A DNA stretch of 64,000 nucleotides from Woeseiaceae bacterium (GTDB lineage: Bacteria; Pseudomonadota; Gammaproteobacteria; Steroidobacterales; Woeseiaceae): positions 1 to 64,000 of the forward strand of contig JASJBE010000011.1 of assembly GCA_030066655.1 (NCBI GenBank). Reading direction: 5' to 3'. Within the stretch, counting starts at the first letter, position 1. The number at the start of each line of letters is the position of its first letter. Of the stretch, positions 1 through 9,520 are shown piece after piece. Position numbers and translations under genes: made by a program. The notes beneath the pieces are model-generated. The model was not told the origin of the DNA. It saw only the letters and a list, made by a program, of their open reading frames with translations, and made no database searches.

Positions 1-1580
1 CATCAACCGTGATGATACTGACATCCGGGGTATCGCCGGCCGATGCGCCGGCGCTGGTAAAGCCGAGGTCGGTGACGAAGAAGGGATTACCTTCGGCCTG
101 TGATCCCGGCACATTCTCGATGACCAGTTGACTGAGCGCCGAGACGTCACCGAAGGCCGAGATCGGAATCACCACCTGCGACCAGCCATCACCGAGATCG
201 GTCGCCGTCACACCGGCTGGCGGTGACGCAAGATCGACCGTGACCGGTACCGAGGCACCGGGGAACGGTTCTTCGAGCTTCACGACCACCGTGTTGTCAC
301 TCAGGCCTTTGACCTTGAACAGAAGCGTGTCGTACGCAGCCGCGAAGCCCGGCGTGAAGCCGACGGTGCCGAACTGGCCCAGTGAGCCGCCGCCGTAGCC
401 AGCGCCCGGCGTCACCGCCACCGCGTTCGCGAAAGAGCTGTCGCCCGTGAACGCGTAGTCGTTCGAACCGCCTGTGCCGAATGCCTCGAAGCCCGTGAAG
501 TCCGTGCCCGCCACCAGGTCCGGCGTCGAGCCATCAACCGTGATGATACTGACATCCGGGGTATCGCCGGCCGATGCGCCGGCGCTGGTAAAGCCGAGGT
601 CGGTGACGAAGAAGGGATTACCTTCGGCCTGTGATCCCGGCACATTCTCGATGACGATCTGGCTAAACGTCGATACGTTGCCGAAGGCCGAGATCGGAAT
701 CTCGACCTGCGACCAGCCATCACCGAGATCGGTCACCGTCACGCCGGCAGGCGGCGACGCAAGATCGATCGTGACCGGTACCGAGGCACCGGGGAATGGC
801 TCCTCGAGCTTCACGACCACCGTGTTGTCACTCAGGCCTTTGACCTTGAACAGAAGCGTGTCGTACGCAGCCGCAAAGCCCGGCGTGAAGCCGACGATGC
901 CGAACTGGCCCAGCGAGCCGCCACCGTAGCCAGCGCCCGGCGTCACCGCCACCACGTTCGCGAAAGAGCTGTCTCCGGTGAACGCGTAGTCGTTCGAACC
1001 GCCCGTGCCGAATGCCTCGAAGCCGGTGAAGTCCGTGCCCGCCACCAGGTCCGGCGTTGAACCGTCAGCGGGAATGATGCTTGTGCCTGGCATTAGGCCC
1101 GGCGCCGCTTGCGCGACATTGAATCCAATATCAGTCAGGTACAGATCGTCACCTACCGCGTATGCGCCATCCAGGGTCTGGAACACAATCTGGCTGAATG
1201 TAGAAACATCGCCGTACGCGGCCATGTCGATCACGACCTGCGACCAGCCGTCACCGAGATCGGTGACGGTGACGTTGGCAGGCGGAGACGTTAAATCAAT
1301 CTCGACCGGAATTGACGTGCCGGGGAACGGCTCTTCCAGCTTCGCAAGAATCGTGTTGTCGGCGTCCAGCCCTTTAACTTTGAAAACAAACTCGCCGTAG
1401 GCGGAGGCAAACCCGGGTGTCAAACCGGTCAGCCCGAGTTGCGCCAGCGCGCCGCCGCCGTAGCCAGCGCCGACAGTGAATTCGACTACGTTGTCGTACG
1501 AGTAGTCTCCCGCGAAATCGGTGACGAAGGTTGTGCCAGAACCAAAGCCGTCAAACGTCACCGTCAGGTCCGGCGTCGAT
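1..1580 (-). repeat. Tandem repeats of 531/519 bp inside the GH16 gene
   Basis: The block encoding the residues S-T-P-D recurs at about 1571, 1052 and 521, giving one unit of 519 bp (173 codons) and units of 531 bp (177 codons). The last unit runs off the window. The first 120 or so bases of the window (from position 1) match the copy starting at 532 without a visible mismatch, and then the copies diverge. Each unit starts around a Thr-Pro-Asp-Leu motif and contains a Tyr-Gly-Gly-Gly/Ala-Leu-Ala-Gln-rich stretch. They look like secreted beta-sandwich, carbohydrate-binding-like modules, but I do not recognise a named family. The near-identity suggests recent duplication or gene conversion. Confidence 0.9.
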
Positions 1581-3106
1581 CCGTCAGCGGCAACAATTAC
1601 GACGTCTGGAATCTCGCCCGCGGACGCAGGGATCGGCGGATCACCGGCGAAGTACAGGTTGTCGACAAAGATCGTACCGTTACCTTCAAAGCGTATCCCG
1701 ACGATATCGGTGAGATCGACAGGGCCGAAATCGGTTATCGGGATATCGACGCTGACCCAGCTGTTGGGAGCGACGGCAATAGGATTGAGGTCACCGGCCT
1801 GTCCGGAGCTGGATACGGAGACATTGAGTTCCGTGGAATCGGCCGTCCAGACATCAACGTGCAGGAAGCCCTTGTCGGATACATCCTGCGGGTTCGCGGC
1901 GAAATCGATCACCTGGAAGTCGAGGTTTGCGTACTTCAGCAGTTGGTCGCCGCCAATCGCTGCCGGAGAGAAGACTGTTGTCTGGCCGAGACTCGGGTTG
2001 TAGTCCGCCGTGATATCCGTGTATTCATCGCTGAAGACGGAAGTAACGTCAGCGGGATCCTCGGTCGGAGCCATTGCCGATTCGGTCGGCTCCGACGGCA
2101 TGCCGCCGGTCGGTGCCTGTCCGGAATAGACACGAACCCAGTCGACTTCCATCGTTGCGAGCGTCGGGGTCGAACCGTCCGGATCGCCGGGGAAGTTGCC
2201 GCCTACAGCAAGGTTGAAGAGAATCTTGAATGGCTGGTCGAAAGGCGCCGGGAAGTCGCCGTTTGCAGAATCCCAGGAATTCTGCGTCGCGTAAAGCACG
2301 CCGTTTGCGTACCAGCGAATCTCGGCTTCGTCCCACTCGACGGCGAACGTGTTGAAGCCGTCCGTCAAGCTCTCGGGCACTTCGTATTGGACAGTGGTCG
2401 ACTGGTTGGCCGGGAATTCCCCGCCGAAGTGAATGGTTCCGAAAATCGTGTTACCACCGCCAAGACCGCCAGGACCGGGCAGGCCGCCAATATTGACGGC
2501 TTCCATGATGTCAATTTCGCCGCTGGCCGAGAATCCGCCGTAGAGACCCTTTGCCGGAGCCGAGCCTTGCTCATCGTCCTGCGGAAGCATCCAGAACGCC
2601 GGCCAAATGCCCTGACCGGCCGGCAGCTTCATGCTCGCCTCGAATCGTCCGTACCGGAATGCGTAGCGATCCTTCGTCGTGATGCGCGCGGAGGTGAAAC
2701 CGTAGCTACCGACCGTTTCGCGTTTAGCGTCGATAATGAGCCGCCCGCCTTCGAGCCGAGCATTATCCGGGAGGTAGTATTGACGCTCGTTGTTGCCCCA
2801 GCCCGGGATGCCGTACTGGCTGCCGTCGCCTTCTTCGAAGAACCACGTCTCGGGGTCGAGTTGCGCGCCGTCGAACTCGTCACTCCAGACCAGTGTCAGC
2901 ACGTCGCCGTCGGCCACTGGAAAGCTCGTCGGCTGCGTCAGCGTCGGGTTGGCAATGTTTACGTTGGTGGTCGTGGTCGTGTCGGCGACCGGAATCTCAA
3001 TGATGTCGACCGACGACAGCTGGGGTGAGGGAGTGTTGTCGGTACAGCCGGCAAGGCCGACAGAAACTACTAGCGCATAGAATGACGCACTTCGAAGTCG
3101 AAGCAT
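1..3106 (-). CDS. Secreted GH16 beta-glucanase (laminarinase-like) lipoprotein with C-terminal tandem repeats, partial
   Basis: The open frame begins at ATG 3106 and is still open at the window edge (1035 codons seen). Residues 1-21 form a lipoprotein signal with lipobox LAGC (Cys21). The GH16 catalytic domain spans about residues 55-330 and carries the E-I-D-I-M-E motif: Glu197 nucleophile, Asp199, Glu202 acid/base. A probable carbohydrate-binding module follows (about 340-495, ending in a DNLYF-type motif), then repeats of 173-177 residues. GH16 enzymes with this motif cleave beta-1,3 or beta-1,3/1,4 glucans; laminarin is the likely substrate by analogy and from the glucan locus at 28-44 kb. 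The protein is probably anchored in the outer membrane or cell surface. A LacI-type operator lies upstream. The domain calls are from motif recognition; the C-terminus is not visible, so the full repeat number is unknown. Confidence 0.9.
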   Translation of the reverse strand, partial: MLRLRSASFYALVVSVGLAGCTDNTPSPQLSSVDIIEIPVADTTTTTNVNIANPTLTQPTSFPVADGDVLTLVWSDEFDGAQLDPETWFFEEGDGSQYGIPGWGNNERQYYLPDNARLEGGRLIIDAKRETVGSYGFTSARITTKDRYAFRYGRFEASMKLPAGQGIWPAFWMLPQDDEQGSAPAKGLYGGFSASGEIDIMEAVNIGGLPGPGGLGGGNTIFGTIHFGGEFPANQSTTVQYEVPESLTDGFNTFAVEWDEAEIRWYANGVLYATQNSWDSANGDFPAPFDQPFKILFNLAVGGNFPGDPDGSTPTLATMEVDWVRVYSGQAPTGGMPSEPTESAMAPTEDPADVTSVFSDEYTDITADYNPSLGQTTVFSPAAIGGDQLLKYANLDFQVIDFAANPQDVSDKGFLHVDVWTADSTELNVSVSSSGQAGDLNPIAVAPNSWVSVDIPITDFGPVDLTDIVGIRFEGNGTIFVDNLYFAGDPPIPASAGEIPDVVIVAADGSTPDLTVTFDGFGSGTTFVTDFAGDYSYDNVVEFTVGAGYGGGALAQLGLTGLTPGFASAYGEFVFKVKGLDADNTILAKLEEPFPGTSIPVEIDLTSPPANVTVTDLGDGWSQVVIDMAAYGDVSTFSQIVFQTLDGAYAVGDDLYLTDIGFNVAQAAPGLMPGTSIIPADGSTPDLVAGTDFTGFEAFGTGGSNDYAFTGDSSFANVVAVTPGAGYGGGSLGQFGIVGFTPGFAAAYDTLLFKVKGLSDNTVVVKLEEPFPGASVPVTIDLASPPAGVTVTDLGDGWSQVEIPISAFGNVSTFSQIVIENVPGSQAEGNPFFVTDLGFTSAGASAGDTPDVSIITVDGSTPDLVAGTDFTGFEAFGTGGSNDYAFTGDSSFANAVAVTPGAGYGGGSLGQFGTVGFTPGFAAAYDTLLFKVKGLSDNTVVVKLEEPFPGASVPVTVDLASPPAGVTATDLGDGWSQVVIPISAFGDVSALSQLVIENVPGSQAEGNPFFVTDLGFTSAGASAGDTPDVSIITVD

Positions 3107-3521
3107 TCGATTATCCCCCCGCGGACGTTGAAGCAGACTTTTTTGTTAAGTTGGTCTGGTTTTTGTTTAGTTTGTTTGGACAGTAAAGCTGTTTCTTCTG
3201 ACGCTAGCAATAACAAAGACTGACAGCGCTGTCAAAACTTGAGTGGCCGCGGAGATCGGAGTGTGCGGTCGGAACACAGTATCGCGTGGGTCTGTGGGGC
3301 GCCGACCACAACATGTGGCGCTTTGCTGGCCCGCCCCATACTGCCCCTTGTACCTCAAAGCCCGCGTTGTGGTGAGGCACGCGCATTCGATCGCGCGTAG
3401 ATCGGCTCGGGCGACTTATGTTCAGCGCTACAGCGCTAGGTGAATATCGCTATAGCCGGGGCGCGCCCTTTGCTGGACTATTGCTGCGAATTTTTCTGAG
3501 ACTCCACAAGCGACCTACACC
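3107..3521. other. Intergenic region between divergent GH16 and ppdK genes
   Basis: This 415-bp stretch holds the upstream regions of both genes. The half nearest the GH16 gene is AT-rich and carries the palindromic operator with an overlapping promoter-like element. The half nearest ppdK shows no clear Shine-Dalgarno sequence or obvious promoter. I see no credible small gene here. Confidence 0.6.
3207..3235 (-). promoter_or_regulatory. LacI-type operator overlapping a promoter for the GH16 gene
   Basis: Bases 3221-3234 read TGACAGCGCTGTCA, a perfect 14-bp palindrome. On the minus strand TTGACA (3235-3230) lies within and just beside it and matches the -35 consensus. A 17-bp spacer leads to TATTGC (3212-3207), a partial -10. 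The layout (operator over the -35, about 100 bp upstream of the start codon) suggests repression. The palindrome fits TGACARCGYTGTCA, which I recall as the published site for LacI-family NagR of Shewanella. The regulator here is inferred to be the LacI protein at 43534-44571. Confidence 0.7.
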
Positions 3522-6275
3522 ATGACCGAAAAACACGTTTATTCGTTTAACGACGGCGACGGCAAAAACAAGCAGCTGCTGGGCGGCAAGGGCGCCAATC
3601 TCTGTGAGATGACCCAGATCGGGATCAACGTCCCGCCGGGCTTTGTCATCACGACCAAGGCCTGCCTCGACTACCTGGACCAGGACGCTCTGCCTGACGG
3701 GCTCATGGATGCAGTCAAAGGAGAAATCGAGGCGCTGGAAGCCGCAACGGGCAAGACGTTCGGCCGCGGCCGCGACCCGCTGCTGGTCTCAGTGCGTTCC
3801 GGCTCGGCGATGTCGATGCCGGGCATGATGGACACGATCCTGAACTTAGGCCTAAACGACGACACGCTGGCGGGCCTGATTGAGCAGACGGGTGACGAGC
3901 GATTTGCCTATGACGCCTACCGGCGCTTCATCCAGCTGTTTGGCAAGGTTGCGTTTGGCATCGCCGACGAGCACTTCGACGAGTATTTCGAGGACGTTAA
4001 GACCACGGCCGGCGTCAAGGCCGATATCGGTCTGACGGCGGAACACTTAAAAGAGATCAGCGAGCACTTCCTCGCGGTCGTCAAGCGCGAGACCGGGCGC
4101 GACTTCCCGCAGGACGTCATGGAGCAGCTGAAACTCGCCGTCGAGGCCGTGTTCCGGTCCTGGATGGGCAAACGCGCCGTCGACTACCGGCGCGAGTTCA
4201 ACATCACGCCGGACATGGCCAACGGCACGGCGGTCAACGTCTGCACAATGGTTTTCGGTAACAAGGGCGATGACTGCGCGACGGGCGTGGGCTTCACTCG
4301 CAACCCGGGCACCGGCGAGAACGAGATGTTCGGCGAATACCTGACCAACGCGCAGGGCGAGGACGTCGTTGCCGGTATCCGCACGCCGAAGCCGCTGCAC
4401 AAGCTGTCAGAGGAAATGCCGGAGCAGTATGAGCAGCTGGTCGCGCTGAGGAATACGCTGGAGTCGCACTACCAGGAAGTGCAGGACTACGAGTTCACGA
4501 TCGAGAAAGGCACGCTGTATTGCCTGCAGACGCGCAACGGCAAGATGAACGCCACGGCGATGGTCAAGACCTCGGTCGAGATGTTCGCCGAGGAGCTGAT
4601 CACCCGCGACCAGGCGCTGCTGCGCATCGACCCGGAGCTATTGGAGCAGCTGCTGCACCCGCGCCTCGACCCGGACAAGATCACCAAACCGCTCGCGACC
4701 GGCCTGCCCGCCTCGCCGGGCGCGGCCTCCGGCAAGTGCGTCTTCGATGCCGACCTGGCCGAGAAGCTGGGTAACCTCGGCGAGAAAGTTATTCTCGTGC
4801 GCGAGGAGACGCGACCGGAAGATATCCACGGCTTCTTCGCGGCGGAAGGCATCCTGACGAGCCGCGGCGGCAAGACCTCGCACGCCGCCGTCGTCGCGCG
4901 CGGCATGGGTAAACCCTGCGTCGCCGGCGCCGAGGGGATTGAAGTCGACACGGCACTGCGGCTGGCGCAGGTCGGCGACTACGTGATCCACGAGGGTGAC
5001 GTCATCACGCTGGACGGCGCCACCGGCGTCGTCTACCTCGGCGAGATCCCGACCATCGCCGCGGACTTCTCCGACGAACTCCGCACGCTTTTGGGCTGGG
5101 CGGACGAGACGGCGCACTTAAAGGTCATGGCCAACGCCGACACGCCGGCTGCTGCGAAACGGGCACTGGAATACGGCGCCATGGGCATCGGCCTGTGCCG
5201 CACGGAGCGCATGTTCAATGCGACCGACCGGCTGCCGATCGTCATCGACATGATCCTGGCCGACACCACCGAGGAGCGGCAGGAAGCGCTCGACCGGCTG
5301 TTGCCGATCCAGCGCGCCGACTTCATCGAGCTGTTCACGGTCATGGCGCCGAACCCCGTCACGGTACGCCTGCTCGACCCGCCAATGCACGAGTTCCTGC
5401 CCACCGAGCAGGACCTGCTCGAGCAGATCGCCAACCTGCGGCTGTATCGCGACGTCGTTCGCGGTCGCCAGGCCGCGCTGACGACCTTCGACACGCATCC
5501 GGAGCTGCCGAAGCCGTTCGACGAACTCAGCGAGGAACTGGTCAACGACGCGCTGATCAAGAAGGAACGGATGCTGAAGAAGGTTCGCGAGCTCCGCGAG
5601 GTCAACCCGATGCTGGGTCATCGCGGTGTCCGCCTCGGCATCGCATACCCCGAGATTTACGCGATGCAGATCGAGTCCATTCTCGAAGCCGCCGTCGAAT
5701 GTGCCAAGAACGGCGTCTCCGTGCAGCCGGAGATCATGATCCCGCAGGTCATCACGGCCCAGGAGCTTGCCGCCGTCAAACGCTCGATCGACGCGCTGAC
5801 CGAGAAGCTCGAGAAGGAGTTCGGCGAGAAACTGAACTTCAAGTTCGGCACGATGATCGAGACAGTTCGGGCCTGCACACGCGCCGGCCAGCTGGCCGAG
5901 AACGTCGAGTTCTTTTCTTTCGGCACGAACGACCTGACGCAGGCCGCGTTCTCGTTCTCACGCGAAGACGCCGAGAACAAGTTCCTGCCGATGTACAACG
6001 AATCGGGCATCCTGCAGGACAACCCGTTCGAGGTGCTCGATACGATGGGCGTCGGCCAGCTCATCCAGATGGCCGTGGATAACGGGCGTGCGGCCCGTGC
6101 GGACCTGAAGATCGGAATCTGCGGCGAACAGGGCGGACATCCGGAGTCGATCCGGTTCTGTCATCACGCCGGTCTGAACTACGTGTCCTGCTCCGGACCG
6201 CGAGTGCCGATTGCCCGACTGGCGGCCGCCCACGCAGAGCTGCTCGACGGCGCATTCAAGTCCGCGCACAACTAG
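3522..6275 (+). CDS. ppdK: Pyruvate, phosphate dikinase
   Basis: This 917-residue protein has the usual length for bacterial PPDK, which interconverts pyruvate, ATP and phosphate with phosphoenolpyruvate, AMP and pyrophosphate in the cytoplasm. It shows the N-terminal ATP-grasp nucleotide-binding region (LGGKGANLCEM near the start), the central phosphohistidine domain with GGKTSHA (His454 as the phosphorylated residue), and the C-terminal PEP-binding TIM barrel. The barrel has CRTERMF, a GTNDLTQ segment and a late GICGEQGG segment containing the catalytic cysteine. The start follows a poor ribosome-binding site, but family alignment at MTEKHVYSFNDG supports it. It is a single gene between a divergent GH16 gene and a convergent signalling operon. 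Confidence 0.97.
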   Translation: MTEKHVYSFNDGDGKNKQLLGGKGANLCEMTQIGINVPPGFVITTKACLDYLDQDALPDGLMDAVKGEIEALEAATGKTFGRGRDPLLVSVRSGSAMSMPGMMDTILNLGLNDDTLAGLIEQTGDERFAYDAYRRFIQLFGKVAFGIADEHFDEYFEDVKTTAGVKADIGLTAEHLKEISEHFLAVVKRETGRDFPQDVMEQLKLAVEAVFRSWMGKRAVDYRREFNITPDMANGTAVNVCTMVFGNKGDDCATGVGFTRNPGTGENEMFGEYLTNAQGEDVVAGIRTPKPLHKLSEEMPEQYEQLVALRNTLESHYQEVQDYEFTIEKGTLYCLQTRNGKMNATAMVKTSVEMFAEELITRDQALLRIDPELLEQLLHPRLDPDKITKPLATGLPASPGAASGKCVFDADLAEKLGNLGEKVILVREETRPEDIHGFFAAEGILTSRGGKTSHAAVVARGMGKPCVAGAEGIEVDTALRLAQVGDYVIHEGDVITLDGATGVVYLGEIPTIAADFSDELRTLLGWADETAHLKVMANADTPAAAKRALEYGAMGIGLCRTERMFNATDRLPIVIDMILADTTEERQEALDRLLPIQRADFIELFTVMAPNPVTVRLLDPPMHEFLPTEQDLLEQIANLRLYRDVVRGRQAALTTFDTHPELPKPFDELSEELVNDALIKKERMLKKVRELREVNPMLGHRGVRLGIAYPEIYAMQIESILEAAVECAKNGVSVQPEIMIPQVITAQELAAVKRSIDALTEKLEKEFGEKLNFKFGTMIETVRACTRAGQLAENVEFFSFGTNDLTQAAFSFSREDAENKFLPMYNESGILQDNPFEVLDTMGVGQLIQMAVDNGRAARADLKIGICGEQGGHPESIRFCHHAGLNYVSCSGPRVPIARLAAAHAELLDGAFKSAHN

Positions 6276-6287
6276 GGCCTGTTTAGA

Positions 6288-6312
6288 GCGTCGGGCATCC
6301 GATGCCCGGCGC
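6288..6312. terminator. GC-rich hairpin between convergent genes
   Basis: The arms GCGTCGGGCATC (6288-6299) and GATGCCCGGCGC (6301-6312) pair with one G-U wobble; a few central pairs must open to form the loop. The hairpin sits in the 57-bp gap between ppdK and the convergent GGDEF-EAL gene. There is no T tract, so classical intrinsic termination is not assured, but the position fits a bidirectional terminator. Confidence 0.45.
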
Positions 6313-6332
6313 TGCTGGCTCGACACTGACGG

Positions 6333-8525
6333 TCAGAATCCCTTGCTGTTGTAGCCGCGTTTGCGGCGAGACTGAATCGAGATCGGCGTCGCCGGAAACT
6401 GCGGTTCAGCCGCGGGGCGCCCGACGAAAAAGCCCTGCGCCATATCCACGCCGAGCTCGGACAACATGACGAGCGCCTCTGCGCTTTCGACGTACTCCGC
6501 GATGACGCGCATGCCGGCCTCCTGCCCGATTTCGGCGATCAGGCGTATCACCTTCTGTTCGACCGGATTGTCGACAATGTCAGCGACGAAGGCTCCGTCG
6601 ATCTTGATGTAGTCGCAGTCGAGTTTCTGCAGGTAACTCAATGCGCTGTAGCCGGTGCCGAAATCGTCAAGCGCCAGCCTGCACCCCAGTGAGCGCAGTT
6701 CGGAAATCTGGCGTTCGACATGGACGGCATGACGGATCGCAAGACTCTCCGTGATCTCGAGGACGATGTTCTGCGGCGGCACATCGAACTCGACGAGCGT
6801 CTTCCCGATGTAGGCGGGCAGATCCTCGCTCTCGAAAGCGTGCGCGGAGATGTTGATCGACAGCTTCAGGTTGGGATGCTTCTTCACATACCGCGTGTAG
6901 GCGATCGCCGCGTGACGGATAACCCACAGGTCGATCTCGGACATCATGCCGAAGCGAACGGCGGCCGGCAGGAAGGCATCCGGCGACACCAGCGAGCCGT
7001 CCTCATGCCTCGCGCGCAGCAACACCTCGTGATGCGTGGTCCTGCCGCTCTGGATGTCGTTGATGGGCTGGAAATGCAGCTCGAAGTTGTCGTTGTCGAG
7101 AGCGCCGCGCAGGCGATTGATCCAGCCGAGGTCGAACTCACCGCTTTCGGTCAGCGACTCGCTCTCGAACAGTCTCGCTCGGTTGCGCCCCGCTCTCTTG
7201 GCCTCGCGGCAGGCAATATCAGCCTGGGCGATCAGCTCGTCCAGGTGCGAATTCGATGCAGTCGCTATCGTCGTGCCGATACTGCAGTGGACGTGGAAGA
7301 CGTGCTCATTCTCGATATGCGTCAGGCGCCGCATGTCCTTCAGGATACGGTCTGCAGCCTCGCCTGCTTCGCGATTGCCGGCCCCCGGGAACAGCACGGC
7401 AAACTCGTCACCGCCGAAGCGAGCGACAAAGCCCTCGTCACCGACACTGTGCGAGAGGACATCGGCAACCTTGCGGATCAGGCGGTCACCGGCAGGGTGG
7501 CCGCAGAGGTCGTTGATGTACTTGAACTGATCCAGGTCGACGAACAGCAGCACCGCAGACCCGCCGCGTTCTTCGATGAGGTCGAGCACTGCCCGAAGCT
7601 CTTCGCTGAATCTGCGTCGATTGTACAAACCCGTCAGGCTGTCGTGATTCGCCCGGTCGAGCAGCTCAGCATCCCTGGTCGCAATGGCGCTGGCGGCATT
7701 TTTCAGCGCCTCGGTAATCGTCGCGGTCTCGCGGTAACCGGCCGACTCGAACTCCACGCCAAGATTGCCCTTCGCCAGCTCGTTGATCGGCTCTTCCAGC
7801 TGCGAGATGGAGCGCAGGGCCCGCTGCAGCACGCGCCGACCGTAGGTCGCCAGTGCAACGAGCAACACTGCCAGTAGCAAGACGGCATTCCGGATGTTCG
7901 CCAGCAGGCCTTCATGGAAGTGTGCGAAGTCGAGATGAATGGCGACGAAACCTCGGATTTCGGTGGTCGCCTGCGCCTCCAGCGACTTCGAGTCGAAGCC
8001 GAACAGATCGTCGTTGGCGATCTTCTCGGTCCAGACGGGCGCGAGGATATCGAAGCGTCTCGAATTGGCGAGATGCGGGCTAAACAGGTAGGGGTGTTCG
8101 CTGCCGACCACGTCACTGGCATCGGCCAGGCGATAGTCCGGCAGGTCGTCCGGCGGCGTCGACTGGTTGGTTTTATCGATGGAGAACAGGGCCTGTCCGT
8201 TGCGACCGTAATAGACGACGCTCGCAATTTCCGGGTAGCGATTGGTGAAACTCTCGAGGCGAATCAAGGCCTCGTTGTCGTCGGCCAGGTAGAGCGGCGA
8301 GCCAAGCTCGTTGAGCTCCTCGGTCCACTGCAGCGCCCATCTACCGTAGTTGTCCTTCAATACCCACTGCCCGCCCCAGTACAGCATCACGATAGCGACG
8401 CCGCCGACAATCGCGGCGCTCAAGATCTGGATCGACAGGATCTCGTTGACCAGCAGGCGCTGTCCGGGCTTTCGCCAAGAGCGCGCATCGATTCGATTCT
8501 GCAGCGTGCTTAAGAGACCCGTCAT
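6333..8525 (-). CDS. Membrane-bound GGDEF-EAL c-di-GMP protein
   Basis: This 730-residue signalling protein has an N-terminal transmembrane helix (about 30-55), a periplasmic sensor region of about 160 residues, a second helix (about 210-230) and a HAMP-like linker. A GGDEF domain follows with an intact GGDEF motif at residues 371-375, then an EAL domain with E-V-L-L-R (Glu500) and DDFGTGYSAL. Both c-di-GMP synthesis and hydrolysis are possible; which one dominates cannot be read from the sequence. Its ATG overlaps the stop of the upstream lipoprotein gene (ATGA), so the two are translationally coupled. The partner may be a ligand-binding input for the periplasmic sensor. Confidence 0.93.
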   Translation of the reverse strand: MTGLLSTLQNRIDARSWRKPGQRLLVNEILSIQILSAAIVGGVAIVMLYWGGQWVLKDNYGRWALQWTEELNELGSPLYLADDNEALIRLESFTNRYPEIASVVYYGRNGQALFSIDKTNQSTPPDDLPDYRLADASDVVGSEHPYLFSPHLANSRRFDILAPVWTEKIANDDLFGFDSKSLEAQATTEIRGFVAIHLDFAHFHEGLLANIRNAVLLLAVLLVALATYGRRVLQRALRSISQLEEPINELAKGNLGVEFESAGYRETATITEALKNAASAIATRDAELLDRANHDSLTGLYNRRRFSEELRAVLDLIEERGGSAVLLFVDLDQFKYINDLCGHPAGDRLIRKVADVLSHSVGDEGFVARFGGDEFAVLFPGAGNREAGEAADRILKDMRRLTHIENEHVFHVHCSIGTTIATASNSHLDELIAQADIACREAKRAGRNRARLFESESLTESGEFDLGWINRLRGALDNDNFELHFQPINDIQSGRTTHHEVLLRARHEDGSLVSPDAFLPAAVRFGMMSEIDLWVIRHAAIAYTRYVKKHPNLKLSINISAHAFESEDLPAYIGKTLVEFDVPPQNIVLEITESLAIRHAVHVERQISELRSLGCRLALDDFGTGYSALSYLQKLDCDYIKIDGAFVADIVDNPVEQKVIRLIAEIGQEAGMRVIAEYVESAEALVMLSELGVDMAQGFFVGRPAAEPQFPATPISIQSRRKRGYNSKGF

Positions 8526-9520
8526 TGGTTCTTCTCCGCTGGCCTCGAGCCGTGGCTGACTGCGCTCACCGCGTTGGCCGCAGGCCGGGTATCGATGCTT
8601 AGCGCCTCAAGCGGTGTCATCGGCGGCACGGCGTCGATATCGCCGCGATGAATCTGCTCCGCGATGTCGTGAATGCGCTCTGCAATGTCGGACGGGGCCG
8701 GTGTGATGCTGATGCTGGCGCCCATCGACAGCATGCTGGGGCTCGGGGCCAGGACTGAAACGTCCCGACGGTTGGCCAGCTCGATCATCTCCCGCAAGAC
8801 CCGAGCGCTCAGGACGCGGTTGTCCGGTAGCAGCCAGAAACCGTCGATGTCCGGCGCGATGCGCTTGAACAGGTACAGCGCCTCCTGATCAGAGCCCGCC
8901 TCGATAATGCGTACACTGACCCCGTGCAGCAGAGCCGCCCGCTTCGCTTCAGAAATCAGCGTTTCGTGCCCGGGGCCGATGAGGATGCCGACCGACTCAA
9001 GCGCCGGCTCAGCTTGCTTCCACGCATCGAGCTGTTTTGTAAGCGGCGCGAATGCCTCGACGCCGCGGCTGTTGTCCTGCAGCAGTGCATGTTCGTGGTG
9101 ATTGAAAACATAGCTGAAGATGACCGGCGCGGCCGACATCGCCACCGCCGACCGAGCCGCACGCAGGCCGACGGCAATGACCGCGCTCGCCTGACCATCG
9201 TTGATCAGGCGAAAAGCGCTGACCGGCGGCTGGCTCTTGTCGCTCAGATCGTAGATCGAGATGGACTCAAACAGCTCGGACAGTTCCCTGGCCAGCGCCT
9301 CGTAGGCTTCGTTTCGGTTGGTCAGGACAACGGCGACGGTTGGCGGAACGGTGGGAAGCTCGGTTACAGCTTGTGCCGGCTCCTGAACAGGCGTCACTTC
9401 GGTCGCGGCGGTGACCGGCTCCACGACCACAATCGGTTCGGGCAGGGGTGGCGGCGTCGCACATGCGGACAGTGCCAACACCGCTATTGCCAGCGCAATG
9501 AATTTTGATGGGTTGTGCAT
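8522..9520 (-). CDS. Lipoprotein with ABC substrate-binding-like domain
   Basis: This 332-residue protein starts at ATG 9520 after a strong AGGGGGGA ribosome-binding site. A lipoprotein signal ends in lipobox LSAC, followed by a proline/valine/threonine-rich linker (about residues 22-60) and a periplasmic-binding-protein-like fold of the ABC_sub_bind (PF04392) type. Such a family usually accompanies ABC permeases, but no permease is present. Instead the stop codon overlaps the start of the GGDEF-EAL gene. This suggests a periplasmic ligand sensor feeding c-di-GMP signalling. Family assignment is by overall pattern (segments such as VAVVLTNRN and VGILIGPGH); the ligand is unknown. Confidence 0.8.
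   Translation of the reverse strand: MHNPSKFIALAIAVLALSACATPPPLPEPIVVVEPVTAATEVTPVQEPAQAVTELPTVPPTVAVVLTNRNEAYEALARELSELFESISIYDLSDKSQPPVSAFRLINDGQASAVIAVGLRAARSAVAMSAAPVIFSYVFNHHEHALLQDNSRGVEAFAPLTKQLDAWKQAEPALESVGILIGPGHETLISEAKRAALLHGVSVRIIEAGSDQEALYLFKRIAPDIDGFWLLPDNRVLSARVLREMIELANRRDVSVLAPSPSMLSMGASISITPAPSDIAERIHDIAEQIHRGDIDAVPPMTPLEALSIDTRPAANAVSAVSHGSRPAEKNQ

Noticed and set aside
1439..3028. Long plus-strand open frame (529 codons)
   Set aside because: It lies opposite the GH16 gene, has an Arg-rich unfamiliar composition and no domain; the minus strand encodes a clear enzyme.
6720..7877. Plus-strand open frame of 385 codons
   Set aside because: Antisense shadow of the GGDEF-EAL gene, a result of high GC third positions.
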